Notes: a model not told the origin generated them from the letters alone. DNA of 64,000 nucleotides from Lewinellaceae bacterium (GCA_016716135.1 JADJWX010000010.1:186001-250000); one strand, 5' to 3'. Shown: positions 27,404-36,861, counted from the stretch's first letter. Made by a program: numbers and translations.

Positions 27404-27411
27404 TATCTTTG
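27404..27411 (+). promoter_or_regulatory. Bacteroidota -7 promoter box (TATCTTTG) before the DUF4340-DprE1-GT-PagL operon
   Basis: An exact TAnnTTTG match lies 43 bases before the first start codon of the operon. The -33 element is not clear. Confidence 0.45.
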
Positions 27412-27454
27412 GGCATCCGAATCACCTGCGTAAACGGCAAGTTGCGGGAATGAT

Positions 27455-28450
27455 ATGAAGAACAAACACCTCGTATTCTTATTCTTGTTTGTACTGCTCC
27501 TGGGCCTGGTTTCCCGCTGGCTGCCAGTGCATTACCAGCCTTTTTTTAATACAAAACTGATAAAAGCAGATGCCGCGATGGTCAACAGGCTGATCGTGGA
27601 ATCTCCCGGGAAACCAGACCTGACGCTGGAACGGTTCCAGGGCAAATGGCTTGCACAGCAAAACGGGCGCAGCACTTCTGTTGCACCAAATGAAGTGACG
27701 GATATGATTCGTCTGCTCACCGAAATTTCGACCTTTCAGGTCGTAAAAACATCCCAACCAGACACACTCGGGTTTGACCCGGAAAATGCCGTTTTGGTTT
27801 CACTTTTCCAACTGAACAGCACCACGGAAACCCTGGCCATTGGGCGGGAATCGTTTGAAAATGGCTTGGCAGTAACGCTGATCCGCTTGCCCAACCACGC
27901 CGGCATATACAAAGTCCCGGGGCATTTGCGGGGTCTTTTTTCCAGAAACCTGGATGCCTACAGGCCCGGTATCGTGCTGGAATTTGACCCGGAAGCCATC
28001 CAAAAAATCGGCATTCAGCCTGCCGGAGCCCTGCCCGTTTATTTTCAGGCGGCGGACTCAACCGGGCAATGGACAACGCCCAATAATGAATATACGCTGC
28101 CGGCCGAAGCAGTCCGGGGTTGGCTCCAACAATTCAAACGGCTGGAGAACAACGCCTTTGCCGATTTTTTCGATGAAAGCCGGACTGCGGAAACGCTGCA
28201 CACCTCCATTTTTCTTGGCTTGGATTCGGGGAAATTCCTGACTCTGCGATTTTTTTACGTTAACCCGCCCAATGTCCCTGAAGATTTGAGTCGCGTCCAA
28301 AACATGACCTACCAGGGCCTGCCGGCCTTTGTTCTTCATTCCTCGCAAAACCCGGCAAACTACTTTTTACTTTCGGATACCACCTTGGCAACCTATCTGT
28401 GCCGCGGACTTTTCCCCGGGTCGTATCCTGTTTTAAAAAATGACAATTAG
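27455..28450 (+). CDS. DUF4340 domain protein, membrane-anchored
   Basis: The protein has 331 residues. One N-terminal hydrophobic segment (HLVFLFLFVLLLGLVSRWLP) anchors or exports it. The body shows the DUF4340 pattern of paired beta/alpha units: LIVESPGKPDLTLERFQGKWLA, VTDMIRLLTEISTFQVVKTS, DTLGFDPENAVLVSLF, LAIGRESFENGLAVT. In other bacteria DUF4340 proteins accompany GldG-type ABC exporters; none is here. It is the first gene of a four-gene run, overlapping or touching the DprE1-like gene. Its role in that operon is unknown. Confidence 0.8.
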   Translation: MKNKHLVFLFLFVLLLGLVSRWLPVHYQPFFNTKLIKADAAMVNRLIVESPGKPDLTLERFQGKWLAQQNGRSTSVAPNEVTDMIRLLTEISTFQVVKTSQPDTLGFDPENAVLVSLFQLNSTTETLAIGRESFENGLAVTLIRLPNHAGIYKVPGHLRGLFSRNLDAYRPGIVLEFDPEAIQKIGIQPAGALPVYFQAADSTGQWTTPNNEYTLPAEAVRGWLQQFKRLENNAFADFFDESRTAETLHTSIFLGLDSGKFLTLRFFYVNPPNVPEDLSRVQNMTYQGLPAFVLHSSQNPANYFLLSDTTLATYLCRGLFPGSYPVLKNDN

Positions 28451-29747
28451 CATGTCGAAATATAAAATGCGAATTACCAATTGGGGCAACTATCCGGCAG
28501 TTCATGCTGAAATCTGCTTCCCGGAAACCGTTAACGCCCTGCGAACGGAGGTTTTGCGGCAAGAACGGTTGATCGCCCGGGGCAATGGCAAGTGTTACGG
28601 CGACGCCGCGCTGGGGACATGTATGCTGTCTACCCTTAAACTCAACAAGCTGCTGGACTTTGACCGTGTGAACGGCATTGTACATTGTGAATCCGGCATC
28701 CTGCTAGCCGAATTACTGGAGCATATTGTCCCGGCCGGCTGGTTTTTCCATGTGACTCCCGGGATAAAAAACATAACAGTCGGCGGGGCTATCGCAAGCG
28801 ATGTACACGGCAAAAACCATCCGGAAAAAGGTTGTTTTTCAAACTGGTTGCTTTCCTTCGAACTTATGCGCGCAGATGGTGAAATCCTGTGCTGCTCCAA
28901 AACCGAAAATGCCAGCCTGTTTTGGCAAACCTGCGGGGGTATGGGCTGGACGGGCATAATCCTGTCTGCCAAATTTCAACTTATGCCGGTGTCCGGAATG
29001 TACATGCAGCAACGAACCGTCCGGGCAGAAAACCTGGACGCGGTTTTCGAAGCTTTTCAAACGGTTGAAAACTGGCCATATGCAGCGGCCTGGATCGACT
29101 GCCTCGCAAAAGAGCAGCGTTCGGGCAGAGGTGTAGTGTACTTCGCCCGGCACCTTGAAACGGAACGAAACCCGACTGTACCCTTGGCCTATCCGTTCGC
29201 GAAGGTGCGCAATATTCCGTTTTTCGCTCCTTCCGGATTGCTGAACCGGTTTACGATCCGGGCGCACAATTACCTGTTGTTCAACAAAGCAGCCACCGGC
29301 GAGCAGCAAATTGATGTCGACCGGTACTTTTATCCCCTCGACCGGATGCGCAATTGGAACCGCCTGTATGGCCGCCGCGGGTTTATTCAATACCAGTTTT
29401 GTTTGCCGGAGGAAAACAGTCTGCATGGGATTCGGGAATTGCTGAAAATTATCCGCCACAGTCCGGACCTTCCGTTCCTTTCCGTACTTAAGCGCCACGG
29501 CGATCCGGCGCCGGAAGCAGTCCATTCTTTCCCGATCAGGGGGTATTCCCTGGCGCTGGATTTTCCACGCACCGCTACCGTTTTTAGCCTGGTTGAGAAA
29601 CTGGATGCACTGGTCTGGGGCCTTGGCGGCAAAATTTATCTCACCAAAGATGCCTGCTCATCCGCGAAGATGGGCCGCATTGATCCCACCGGATTCGGGG
29701 AGGCGAAATTCCATTCATTGTTGAAAGAACGCCTTTTAAAAAATTAA
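28440..29747 (+). CDS. DprE1-like FAD-dependent oxidase (polyprenyl-phospho-ribose 2-epimerisation type)
   Basis: The protein has 435 residues in the VAO/PCMH flavoprotein family. The FAD-binding region reads IARGNGKCYGDAAL, then TVGGAIASDVHGKNHPEKG and GGMGWTGIILSA, very close to DprE1. That enzyme oxidises decaprenyl-phospho-ribose as the first half of epimerisation to the arabinose donor. I see no DprE2-type reductase nearby, so the partner is missing from the window or the substrate differs. An ATG at 28440 overlaps the previous gene by 11 bases, and a second at 28452 avoids the overlap. It is cytoplasmic or peripheral to the inner membrane. Confidence 0.85.
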   Translation: MTISMSKYKMRITNWGNYPAVHAEICFPETVNALRTEVLRQERLIARGNGKCYGDAALGTCMLSTLKLNKLLDFDRVNGIVHCESGILLAELLEHIVPAGWFFHVTPGIKNITVGGAIASDVHGKNHPEKGCFSNWLLSFELMRADGEILCCSKTENASLFWQTCGGMGWTGIILSAKFQLMPVSGMYMQQRTVRAENLDAVFEAFQTVENWPYAAAWIDCLAKEQRSGRGVVYFARHLETERNPTVPLAYPFAKVRNIPFFAPSGLLNRFTIRAHNYLLFNKAATGEQQIDVDRYFYPLDRMRNWNRLYGRRGFIQYQFCLPEENSLHGIRELLKIIRHSPDLPFLSVLKRHGDPAPEAVHSFPIRGYSLALDFPRTATVFSLVEKLDALVWGLGGKIYLTKDACSSAKMGRIDPTGFGEAKFHSLLKERLLKN

Positions 29748-29762
29748 GCAAAAAAGCAGAGG

Positions 29763-31379
29763 ATGAATAAACCGCCAACGACAAAGATTTTTTGGCAATC
29801 GGCCTTTTTCAGCCTGCTGGTTTTCTATTGTTTTTTTTATGCACCGTTTGGTATCAACGAGACGGATGGCGGTTTCCTGACAGGCCTGGCCTGGCAACTC
29901 TTTAACGGGAAGACACTGTATGCCGATGGGGTGTACGTGCGCCCGCCCATATCGGTTTGGTTGCGGGCGCTGGAAATAGCCGTGCTTCCTGAAAACTGGT
30001 CTGTACTTGGGGAACGCTGGATATTTTACGCAAAAGTAGCCGGATACTCCTGGCTCGCGGCAGCAGTGCTGGTCCGGGAAAATACAGCCAACCGCTGGAT
30101 GCTGGTTACGCTGGGGTTTGTTGTTTCCGCGCATTGTTATCCGGCTTCCGCCTGGCATACCGTTGACGGCATATTATTCGGTATGCTCAGCATTTGGTTT
30201 TGGAGCAATTTTTCCAGCCGGCGGGCTGCTGTTGCTTCAGGTGTTTTGATTATTGCCGCAATGCTTTGCAAACAATCTTTTTACCCAATGTTGGCTGTTT
30301 GGACCGTCTTGACCGGCGCAGATTGGCACGCCCGGAAAATGCGGGTGTTGCTTGGCGCTTTTGCAGCAATTATTGCCGCGCTCAGCTTTCTGCTGTATTT
30401 GAATGCCAACAACCTCCTGCATGCATATTGGGAACTTACCTCGGGCGCCACTTCCGGAAATACTGCAATCGAGTACGGAATAACGGGGTATTTCAAAATA
30501 AAACCGGCTTTGCTGCTTGCCAGTACCGCCATGTTATTTTTTGCTGCCGGTAGCATCCGGCTAAAACGAAGTTTTAAAACAGCTTTTTGGACATGGGTCG
30601 CATGGTTATTGCTGCTGTGCGGCACCTACGCCTGGACCATCTGGCAACGGCAGGACTTTACACTTCCATTTGCCCAAACACGGTTGTTGTTTTTTGTAGC
30701 GGTTGGTTTTGGCGCGTATAAATTTTGGAAAAAACAATGGCAGGCTGGTCAGTGCCTGCGTTATTTCGCAGTATTGGCTTTGACCTGGAGTGCGGCCATC
30801 AGTTGGGGGGACAATTTGCCCATTTTGTTGGCTGCACCGCTGGTATTTGCCGTGATGGAAATCTCGGCCGCAATGTTCAGGGCAGGCTACCCTGGCCGCC
30901 CGGCATCTTCCTGGTTATCCGTGTTCACGCTGCTGGCCTTGCTCCTGGTATTTCGCCTGGGCTACGCCTTCATTTATCGCGATGGCCCGCGCTCAGCCAT
31001 GACGCAGCACCTGGGCGATGTTTTTCCCCGATTAACCGGAATTTACAGCAGCCCCGAAACGCTGGCCCGTTACCAAGATCTACATATGCTGGCCCGACGC
31101 TATGGCCCGGTGTTTAAAACGCTTCCCACCATCCCGCTTGCCAACTACCTCACCGCAACCGAGCCATTTTTACCACTCGATTGGGTGGTGGAACGTGAAA
31201 TGGGCGCCGGAAAAAAACTGGTGCAATCCGTCGTGCAAAGTGAGGCGCATATTTATTTTGTGGAAAACGACCAATTGCACCGGATCGGGCAAGAATCGGA
31301 GTACCAACTGTCCAAAACCATACTTCGAAATGGCCGGGTTCTTGAAAAAACAAAATGGTTTTGGGTTGTTATGTACTGA
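29763..31379 (+). CDS. GT-C-like integral membrane glycosyltransferase
   Basis: The 538-residue protein has about 11-12 hydrophobic segments. The first external loop carries the GT-C hallmark (FGINETDGGFLTGLAWQLFN, then KTLYADGVYVRPP), with acidic residues expected for metal or catalysis in the ArnT/PMT fold. Enzymes of this fold transfer sugars from polyprenyl-phosphate donors to proteins or lipids on the outer side of the inner membrane. It follows the DprE1-like gene by 15 bases, which suggests that enzyme makes its donor (inference). The acceptor is unknown, and the C-terminal soluble part has no clear domain. Confidence 0.75.
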   Translation: MNKPPTTKIFWQSAFFSLLVFYCFFYAPFGINETDGGFLTGLAWQLFNGKTLYADGVYVRPPISVWLRALEIAVLPENWSVLGERWIFYAKVAGYSWLAAAVLVRENTANRWMLVTLGFVVSAHCYPASAWHTVDGILFGMLSIWFWSNFSSRRAAVASGVLIIAAMLCKQSFYPMLAVWTVLTGADWHARKMRVLLGAFAAIIAALSFLLYLNANNLLHAYWELTSGATSGNTAIEYGITGYFKIKPALLLASTAMLFFAAGSIRLKRSFKTAFWTWVAWLLLLCGTYAWTIWQRQDFTLPFAQTRLLFFVAVGFGAYKFWKKQWQAGQCLRYFAVLALTWSAAISWGDNLPILLAAPLVFAVMEISAAMFRAGYPGRPASSWLSVFTLLALLLVFRLGYAFIYRDGPRSAMTQHLGDVFPRLTGIYSSPETLARYQDLHMLARRYGPVFKTLPTIPLANYLTATEPFLPLDWVVEREMGAGKKLVQSVVQSEAHIYFVENDQLHRIGQESEYQLSKTILRNGRVLEKTKWFWVVMY

Positions 31380-31391
31380 ATCGAAACCCGC

Positions 31392-32495
31392 ATGAAATAT
31401 GCCTGTTTGACCTTGTTGTGCCTGATGCCGGCCATGCTGGAAGCTCAGGCGGACAGCCTGAAGTCCGGCGAAAGATCCCCTTTTTTACTTGGCGGACGCC
31501 TGCACTACGGGTTTATCATCCCGCATTCAAAAGATATCGCCGGAGTAGCCGGCTCACATCCGCGCGGGTTTGAATTGAATGTGCAATGGTTGCTGGCACA
31601 GGAAAAACATACGCGCCATTCCGGTGTGATTGCCAAACGCGGCTTTTTGTTTCACTACATTAATTACGACCACCCCGATGTTCTGGGGTACTGCTTGTCT
31701 TTGGCGCCCTACATCGAACCGTTGATCCGGCCGGACAGGCGGCTCTACGGTTCTATTCAAATGGGTGTCGGGGTTTCCTATTTAAGCAAGCGTTACGATG
31801 AAAAAACCAACCCGACCAACCTCTTTTTCAGCACGCCGATCAGTTTTTTGCTCATCACTAATGCTTACTTGAATTTCAAAATAAATACGCGCTGGGACAT
31901 CTCCCTGGGTTTCAATTATAATCATATTTCAAACGGGGGTATGAAAACTCCCAATAAAGGCATGAACTTCCCGACCTACAATATTGGGACCGCGTACAAT
32001 TTCAGCCCGGTTGCCATCACCAGGGCACCGAAAACGCATGCCTGGAAACAAGCCAAACGCCACTATTATTACGCACAGGCGGTAGGCACCATCAAAACTG
32101 CAGAAGCCACACCCGCAATTCCTGAAAAAAAAATCACCTGGCAACTCGGTGCAATCGGCATGGCCGGCTGGCGCATCGGGCGATTGAGCGCATTGGCTGC
32201 GGGCACGGAGTGGATTCACGATGGGTGGACGCGCGAAAACCTGGACCGGGCCGGCGACCCGACATCTGCCTGGAAAGGCGGGGTGCTGTTTGGCCACGAA
32301 CTGATCACGGGGAAAGTCCGGTTTACCGTACATCTGGGGGCCTATGTTCTCAACCCGTCCCGTACCACAGATCCGGTTTATCAGCGGTACGGTTTGTTTT
32401 ACCGGATTGGCCGGCATTTGCAAGTGGGGAGTACGCTGAAAGCGCACCGGCATGTTGCGGATGTTTTTGATATGCGCCTGGGCTGGGTTTGGTAA
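31392..32495 (+). CDS. Acyloxyacyl hydrolase, PagL-like lipid A 3-O-deacylase family
   Basis: The protein has 367 residues, a signal peptide (MKYACLTLLCLMPAMLEA) and an outer-membrane beta-barrel pattern ending in an aromatic residue. The PagL active-site region is visible: H178-I-S180-N-G-G. By spacing, Asn192 takes the place of the catalytic Glu of Pseudomonas PagL, so activity is not certain. PagL removes the 3-position acyl chain of lipid A. A ~60-residue insertion (~210-245) is extra. It is the last gene of the operon, 12 bases after the glycosyltransferase, with a strong stem-loop after it. Confidence 0.82.
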   Translation: MKYACLTLLCLMPAMLEAQADSLKSGERSPFLLGGRLHYGFIIPHSKDIAGVAGSHPRGFELNVQWLLAQEKHTRHSGVIAKRGFLFHYINYDHPDVLGYCLSLAPYIEPLIRPDRRLYGSIQMGVGVSYLSKRYDEKTNPTNLFFSTPISFLLITNAYLNFKINTRWDISLGFNYNHISNGGMKTPNKGMNFPTYNIGTAYNFSPVAITRAPKTHAWKQAKRHYYYAQAVGTIKTAEATPAIPEKKITWQLGAIGMAGWRIGRLSALAAGTEWIHDGWTRENLDRAGDPTSAWKGGVLFGHELITGKVRFTVHLGAYVLNPSRTTDPVYQRYGLFYRIGRHLQVGSTLKAHRHVADVFDMRLGWVW

Positions 32496-32502
32496 AAAAA
32501 CA

Positions 32503-32536
32503 AGCGCCGGCAGTACCTGATGGTACTGCCGGCGCT
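32503..32536. terminator. Perfect 15-bp bidirectional terminator between converging genes
   Basis: Arms 32503-32517 and 32522-32536 are perfectly complementary around a 4-base loop. The minus-strand reading runs into TTGTTTTTTT, making a strong terminator for the lipoprotein gene. The plus-strand reading reaches ATTTTT a few bases later and serves the PagL-like gene. Confidence 0.85.
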
Positions 32537-32576
32537 AAGGCAATTTTTCAACGCAAATACTTTTCCGGGCTCCGAC

Positions 32577-33152
32577 TTATTGGTGGTAGGCCGAATTGTG
32601 GGCCAGGTCGCCACCGCATTTTGCGCATTTGCCCGCCGCTCCGGCACCGCCGGCACAGCCTTTGGCACAGGTATAGTGATAAACACCAGCTGCATTTTGG
32701 GCAGGTGATGGCGCCGGTGGCGTAACGGTCGTTGGCGCGGCGGTTGATGGGGTAGCGGTGCCGGCAGGGGTGGGTTGGGGCGCATTATTTGCACCGGCGG
32801 CATGAAAAGCCTGGTTGTGCACATAGGCGCTTCCACAAACCGGGCAAGTACCCGCTGCATCGCCGCCACTGCCTTTACAGTTTTTCGGACAAGTGTAATG
32901 CTTGGCGCCCCCGGCAGGAGCCGGGGTTGTGACAGGAGCCGGGGTTGCGCCATCGGCTGCATTGCCGAATTGAGGGCTCACAGCACCGGTAGCATCCGTT
33001 GCAGTGGGGGCTTGCATATTTGCCGGATTTGCTTCGGTTCCGGTGGTTGCTGGTTCTGTGCTGCCGGATTCTGTATTACTGTCGCTACCGCAGGAAAACA
33101 AAGGCAGCAGGGCGCACAACACCATGATTGCCAGTAAATTGTTACGTTTCAT
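32577..33152 (-). CDS. Lipoprotein with two Cys/His-rich metal-binding-like knuckles
   Basis: The protein has 191 residues. A lipoprotein signal ends in LFSC with Cys21 as the lipidation site. A long Ala/Pro/Thr-rich, low-complexity spacer follows. Two similar knuckles lie near residues 85-117 and 158-191, each with HYTC-x3-C-x9/10-C-x2-C and a closing HN-x2-[FY]H. They resemble the short heavy-metal-binding domain found in copper ATPases and efflux adaptors (CPxCGM type). Zinc or copper binding is inferred from the ligands; the real role is unknown. It has its own strong terminator and a separate position between operons. Confidence 0.75.
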   Translation of the reverse strand: MKRNNLLAIMVLCALLPLFSCGSDSNTESGSTEPATTGTEANPANMQAPTATDATGAVSPQFGNAADGATPAPVTTPAPAGGAKHYTCPKNCKGSGGDAAGTCPVCGSAYVHNQAFHAAGANNAPQPTPAGTATPSTAAPTTVTPPAPSPAQNAAGVYHYTCAKGCAGGAGAAGKCAKCGGDLAHNSAYHQ

Positions 33153-33235
33153 GTTTTAAACCTTGTTGATTTTAAAGAAAACTTTGGACCAAATTTGAGG
33201 TGCGAAGATACCACAATTCCATTCCGACGCTATAG

Positions 33236-34222
33236 TCATCCTTCAAAGCCGGCCAGCAAACGTTGGCGGAGTGCCGCTTTCACTTCAGGCCGGGTAAAAG
33301 CATGATCCACGGCAGCAAGATTGCAGGCCAAAAACTCGGTTTTGCCCCAATGGAATGTTTGCGCCAATTTTTGGTACTCGTCCGTAAGGGTAACATTGGA
33401 AATGGTCCGGGCATCGGTATTGATGCCGAGTGAAACGCCCGAGCGGTAAAGTTTATCGATGGGATGATCCGGAAGACCCGGATATACATTGGTTTGAATG
33501 TTGCTGGTTGGGCATACTTCCAGATGTATTTTATGTTCACGCAAAAAATCTACAAGCGATGGATCCTCTACGCTTCGTACACCGTGCCCGATTCGTTGCG
33601 GAGCAAATTCGCGGATGGATTCCCACACACTTTCCGGGCCACAGGCTTCCCCGGCATGTGCCGTACAATGAATGCCGTTTGTCCGGGCAAATTGAAAAGC
33701 GGCAATATGATTTTGAATGGAAAAACCAGCCTCATCTGCGGCGATATCAAAACCGACGACGCCATCGGCCTTGAATGCTGCAGCAAGTGTTGCCGTTTCC
33801 AGGCTTTGCACTTCGGAATAATTCCGCAGGGTGCAAAGAATCAGTCCGGCCTGAATGCCGGTTTGCCGGCTCCCTTCCTGCATAGCCTTGCTGACTACCT
33901 GAACCACCTCCTGCCCGGCCAGCCCTTTTTTCCGATGCTCCAATGGGGCGAACCGAATTTCGGCATAGATCACGTTATCTGCCCTGAGTTGTTCGAAGAG
34001 GTCCAGTGTGGCGTTTTCCAGGGCTGTTTTCGTTTGCAAAACGGCAATGCCGCTAAGCGCGTATTGAAGATACTCATTGAGATCACGGCATTTGGCCGGC
34101 GCTACAAAACGGCTTTGGTAGGATTCAGGGGAGCAAGCCTCCAGTTGACGTACAAAACTGAAACTCAACGAACAGTCGAGATGCAGATGCAATTCAATTT
34201 TTGGAAGTTTAGAAAGATCCAT
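33236..34222 (-). CDS. add: Adenosine deaminase family purine deaminase
   Basis: The 328-residue protein carries the amidohydrolase-type zinc site of the adenosine deaminase family: H12-L-H14 near the start, HAGEA, RIGHGVRS and NTDARTISN. It removes the 6-amino group of adenosine or a related purine in salvage. Two details differ from classical enzymes: the first motif reads HLHLDCS instead of HLHLDGS, and the C-terminal motif has TDA instead of TDD. A relative acting on another 6-aminopurine is therefore possible. It starts 10 bases after the corrected stop of the DUF5686 gene and is likely co-transcribed. Confidence 0.88.
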   Translation of the reverse strand: MDLSKLPKIELHLHLDCSLSFSFVRQLEACSPESYQSRFVAPAKCRDLNEYLQYALSGIAVLQTKTALENATLDLFEQLRADNVIYAEIRFAPLEHRKKGLAGQEVVQVVSKAMQEGSRQTGIQAGLILCTLRNYSEVQSLETATLAAAFKADGVVGFDIAADEAGFSIQNHIAAFQFARTNGIHCTAHAGEACGPESVWESIREFAPQRIGHGVRSVEDPSLVDFLREHKIHLEVCPTSNIQTNVYPGLPDHPIDKLYRSGVSLGINTDARTISNVTLTDEYQKLAQTFHWGKTEFLACNLAAVDHAFTRPEVKAALRQRLLAGFEG

Positions 34223-34232
34223 TTAAGCAGGT

Positions 34233-36768
34233 TTACAGATCAAATCCCAACACCACACCCGTCCGGTAGTGTTTTTCGCCCATAAAACCCACGGCCAGGT
34301 CAATGTGCAACGGGCGGAAAAACTTGATGCCGATATTATACAATCCAAAACTAAGTTCCCAATAAGGCAAACTACGATCGGGGCGTTGGCTTTCCCAGGC
34401 GTATTGGTCGGCATAGTACAGTCCGAAGCCGAAATTTTCTTTCCAGTTCAACTTTCGTATGCCCGGAATTTTATCCAGGATCCAACCATTAAAAAAAGTG
34501 GCGCAGGTGGGCATAGGTATACGCATCCGCCGTACTGAATTCGTAGTACGGCAACAGAAAAAAACCACGGCTGTAGGTGTTCGGCCTGCCCAGGAACGTC
34601 TGGTTGCCTTTGGGGTGGTAAAAGTCCATAAACTCCACCCGCTCTTTTCGCAAGAAAACACCGGCGCCGGCATTCCACGAACTGTTACCGAACAGTCCGA
34701 GCGAGAGGTCGCTTTGTGCCAGCCGGAGTTGGATCAGATCGAAGTCTACCACACTACCGCCGACGCCCGGGACGGCTTTGGTGTACCGTACCACCAGACT
34801 GGGCCATTTGGACCGGTGATAAACCCGGAAATCCGGGTAGCTGCTGTAGGTTTCGCCAAAACGGATGCGGGCCGCCAATTCCAACAAAAAAGCTTTGTGG
34901 GTGTCGAAAAACTCCTGCTCGGGCGTGGCAACCGGTACGGGGAGCGGTGCATTGGGAGCGTACTCCCGGTCGCGTCGGTAAAAACTGTAGTCACTGTGGT
35001 TGACCAGCGGGCGCCGTTCGGCAAATTCCGTTTGAAATTCCAGCCGGAGCCCCGGGGCTATATTTCTGCCCACCTTTGCTTGTACAAAAGCCTTTTCGTA
35101 GAGTTTCAGGTAGTTCCGCCGGTCAAAAAGGGAGTACAGCAAATTGGTCAGTTCTCCGATTTGTTTTTCCTGGTCAAATTGCTCCGTTTTCAGGCCGCCG
35201 GCAAGTTCAGCCTGCGTATACCAGATACTTTCAAACCGGCGGTCGAGGCGCAAATCGGCGCGCAGCCTTTTTTCGGCGAAGCCATAATTCAGCGAGCCGC
35301 CGGCTTCCCAGTAGCTGGACCGGTTTTCACCTTCCCGGCGCCGGAAAGTTGGCCGGATATTCAGCAGAACGCCTTGCACCGTGTTGAACTGCAAGCCGTC
35401 AAACAAGGCAGGGTAGGAGATGGAGGTGTGGCGGTACGAATTGCGCCAGGTGTAACCGAAAATCAGGTTGGTCGGTTTAAAGCGGTTGGCTTTCCGGTCG
35501 ATGCTGTCGAGGTAATCTTTTGATTCCCAAATTTTTTCAAGGCTGTCCTTTCGCACGTAATCATTTGATTCTTCTTCGGTAAGCGGAACAGGCCGGATGG
35601 TTTCCCAGTAGCCGGTATCGCGTTCGGTGGCGTTTTTTTCAATACGGAATGTCTCGCGATCAAAAGTACCGGGCTCAAACTGCGGTTTCAGGTTGTAGTT
35701 TGAAAAAACACCGTTGAAAAAGCCGCTGACTTTAAAACCCAGCACGGCAAATTTGAATCCGGTTAATTGGGTCAGCAGGCACCACTCATCGGGCTTGTTG
35801 ACGGGCACAAACTCCTGTTGAATAACCAGGGTGTCGAGCACCGGCTGCTGAATGGCTTTGCCGGTCAGTCTCAGATCGACGCCGGAGAGATTCCACCATT
35901 CATCCACGATGTAGATATGCCCATGAAATGCCGGGTCCTCATCCCGTTTGGGCATCACTTCAATTTTATAAATATCGTAGTTGTTTTCATCTTTAAAGCG
36001 TCCCAGCAAGCGAAAACGGTAGTACGCAAAAGCGTTATCGGCCAGCGGCGAGAGGATATTCCGGTCAATTTCAAGGTATTCATCGTACAGGCTGAAGTCG
36101 GTCAACGTTGCACGGTTCAGGCTGAAACCGTTGGTATTTCCGCTGACCTTGCTGGACACCATCACTTCTTTTTTGCGCAAAGGTTTGGCCTGTACGTACA
36201 GTTTGGACACCGATTCGGAGAGGTACAAAACACCGGTGCGGTTGGAGTCCAGGATGCCCCCGATATCGCCAACCTCCTGTCCCAGAATTTTCTTGGGCGC
36301 GTCCAATAATTTGTAAAAACCTTTGATATAGGCATCGCAGGAGTATTCCGGTGTGCGTGATTTGTAATAATTGCGCTTGGCGATCGCCTTGCGCATGATC
36401 GGGTAGGCGGGGTCTTCGGTGGTGATTACAACTTCCGAAAGTTCCAGGTTGCTGGGTTCAAGCCGCGCATCCAGGCGGACGGGCTTGTTCGCAATTTCAA
36501 CTTTTTCTAGTTGCTGCTTATAGCCAATGTATTGAAAAACAATGTAGTGCGTTCCGGGGGCCAGGCTCAGGCGGTACATGCCTTCCGCATTGGCAACGGT
36601 GCCATTGGTACTGTTCCGGACGTACACGGAAGCGTAAGGCAGCGGTTCGCCGTTTTCATCATACACCACTCCGGAAAGTTGGGCCCAAATACAGGTTGGA
36701 ATAAAAAAAAGCAGGAAAAGTCCTGCATACATTTTCAGCGGAAATCGTTGTTCTTTGTTGGCAGTCAT
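34233..36768 (-). CDS. DUF5686 outer-membrane protein with carboxypeptidase-like plug domain; frameshifted near its C-terminus
   Basis: The start ATG at 36768 gives a signal peptide ending in CIWA. Residues ~32-115 form a carboxypeptidase-D-regulatory-like domain (GVVYDENGEPLPYASVYV, TVANAEGMYRLSLAPGTHYI); the rest is DUF5686, with a beta-barrel C-terminal half. The main frame stops at 34489 after LRHFF. Skipping one T of a 7-T run (34491-34497) restores 86 more codons (NGWILDKIPGI to GVVLGFDL), ending 10 bases before the next gene. The corrected protein is 844 residues with a family-typical barrel end. It is probably an outer-membrane protein related to surface-antigen barrels; function is unknown. 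Confidence 0.85.
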
Positions 36769-36861
36769 TTTGGAAAATTCAAAAATTTGGTTGCAAAAGT
36801 CACACAACACGACAAAAACAAAAAGCCTACTTTGTGTACTTAACGCGCCTTTAACCGGAGC

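Noticed and set aside
34491..34497. Programmed ribosomal frameshift in the DUF5686 gene
   Set aside because: The 7-T run is slippery, but three other genes in the window are broken at short runs in the same manner, so a sequence error is simpler.
34459..35523. 354-codon open frame opposite the DUF5686 gene
   Set aside because: It mirrors the barrel-coding region and has no domain. The DUF5686 family match on the minus strand is clear.
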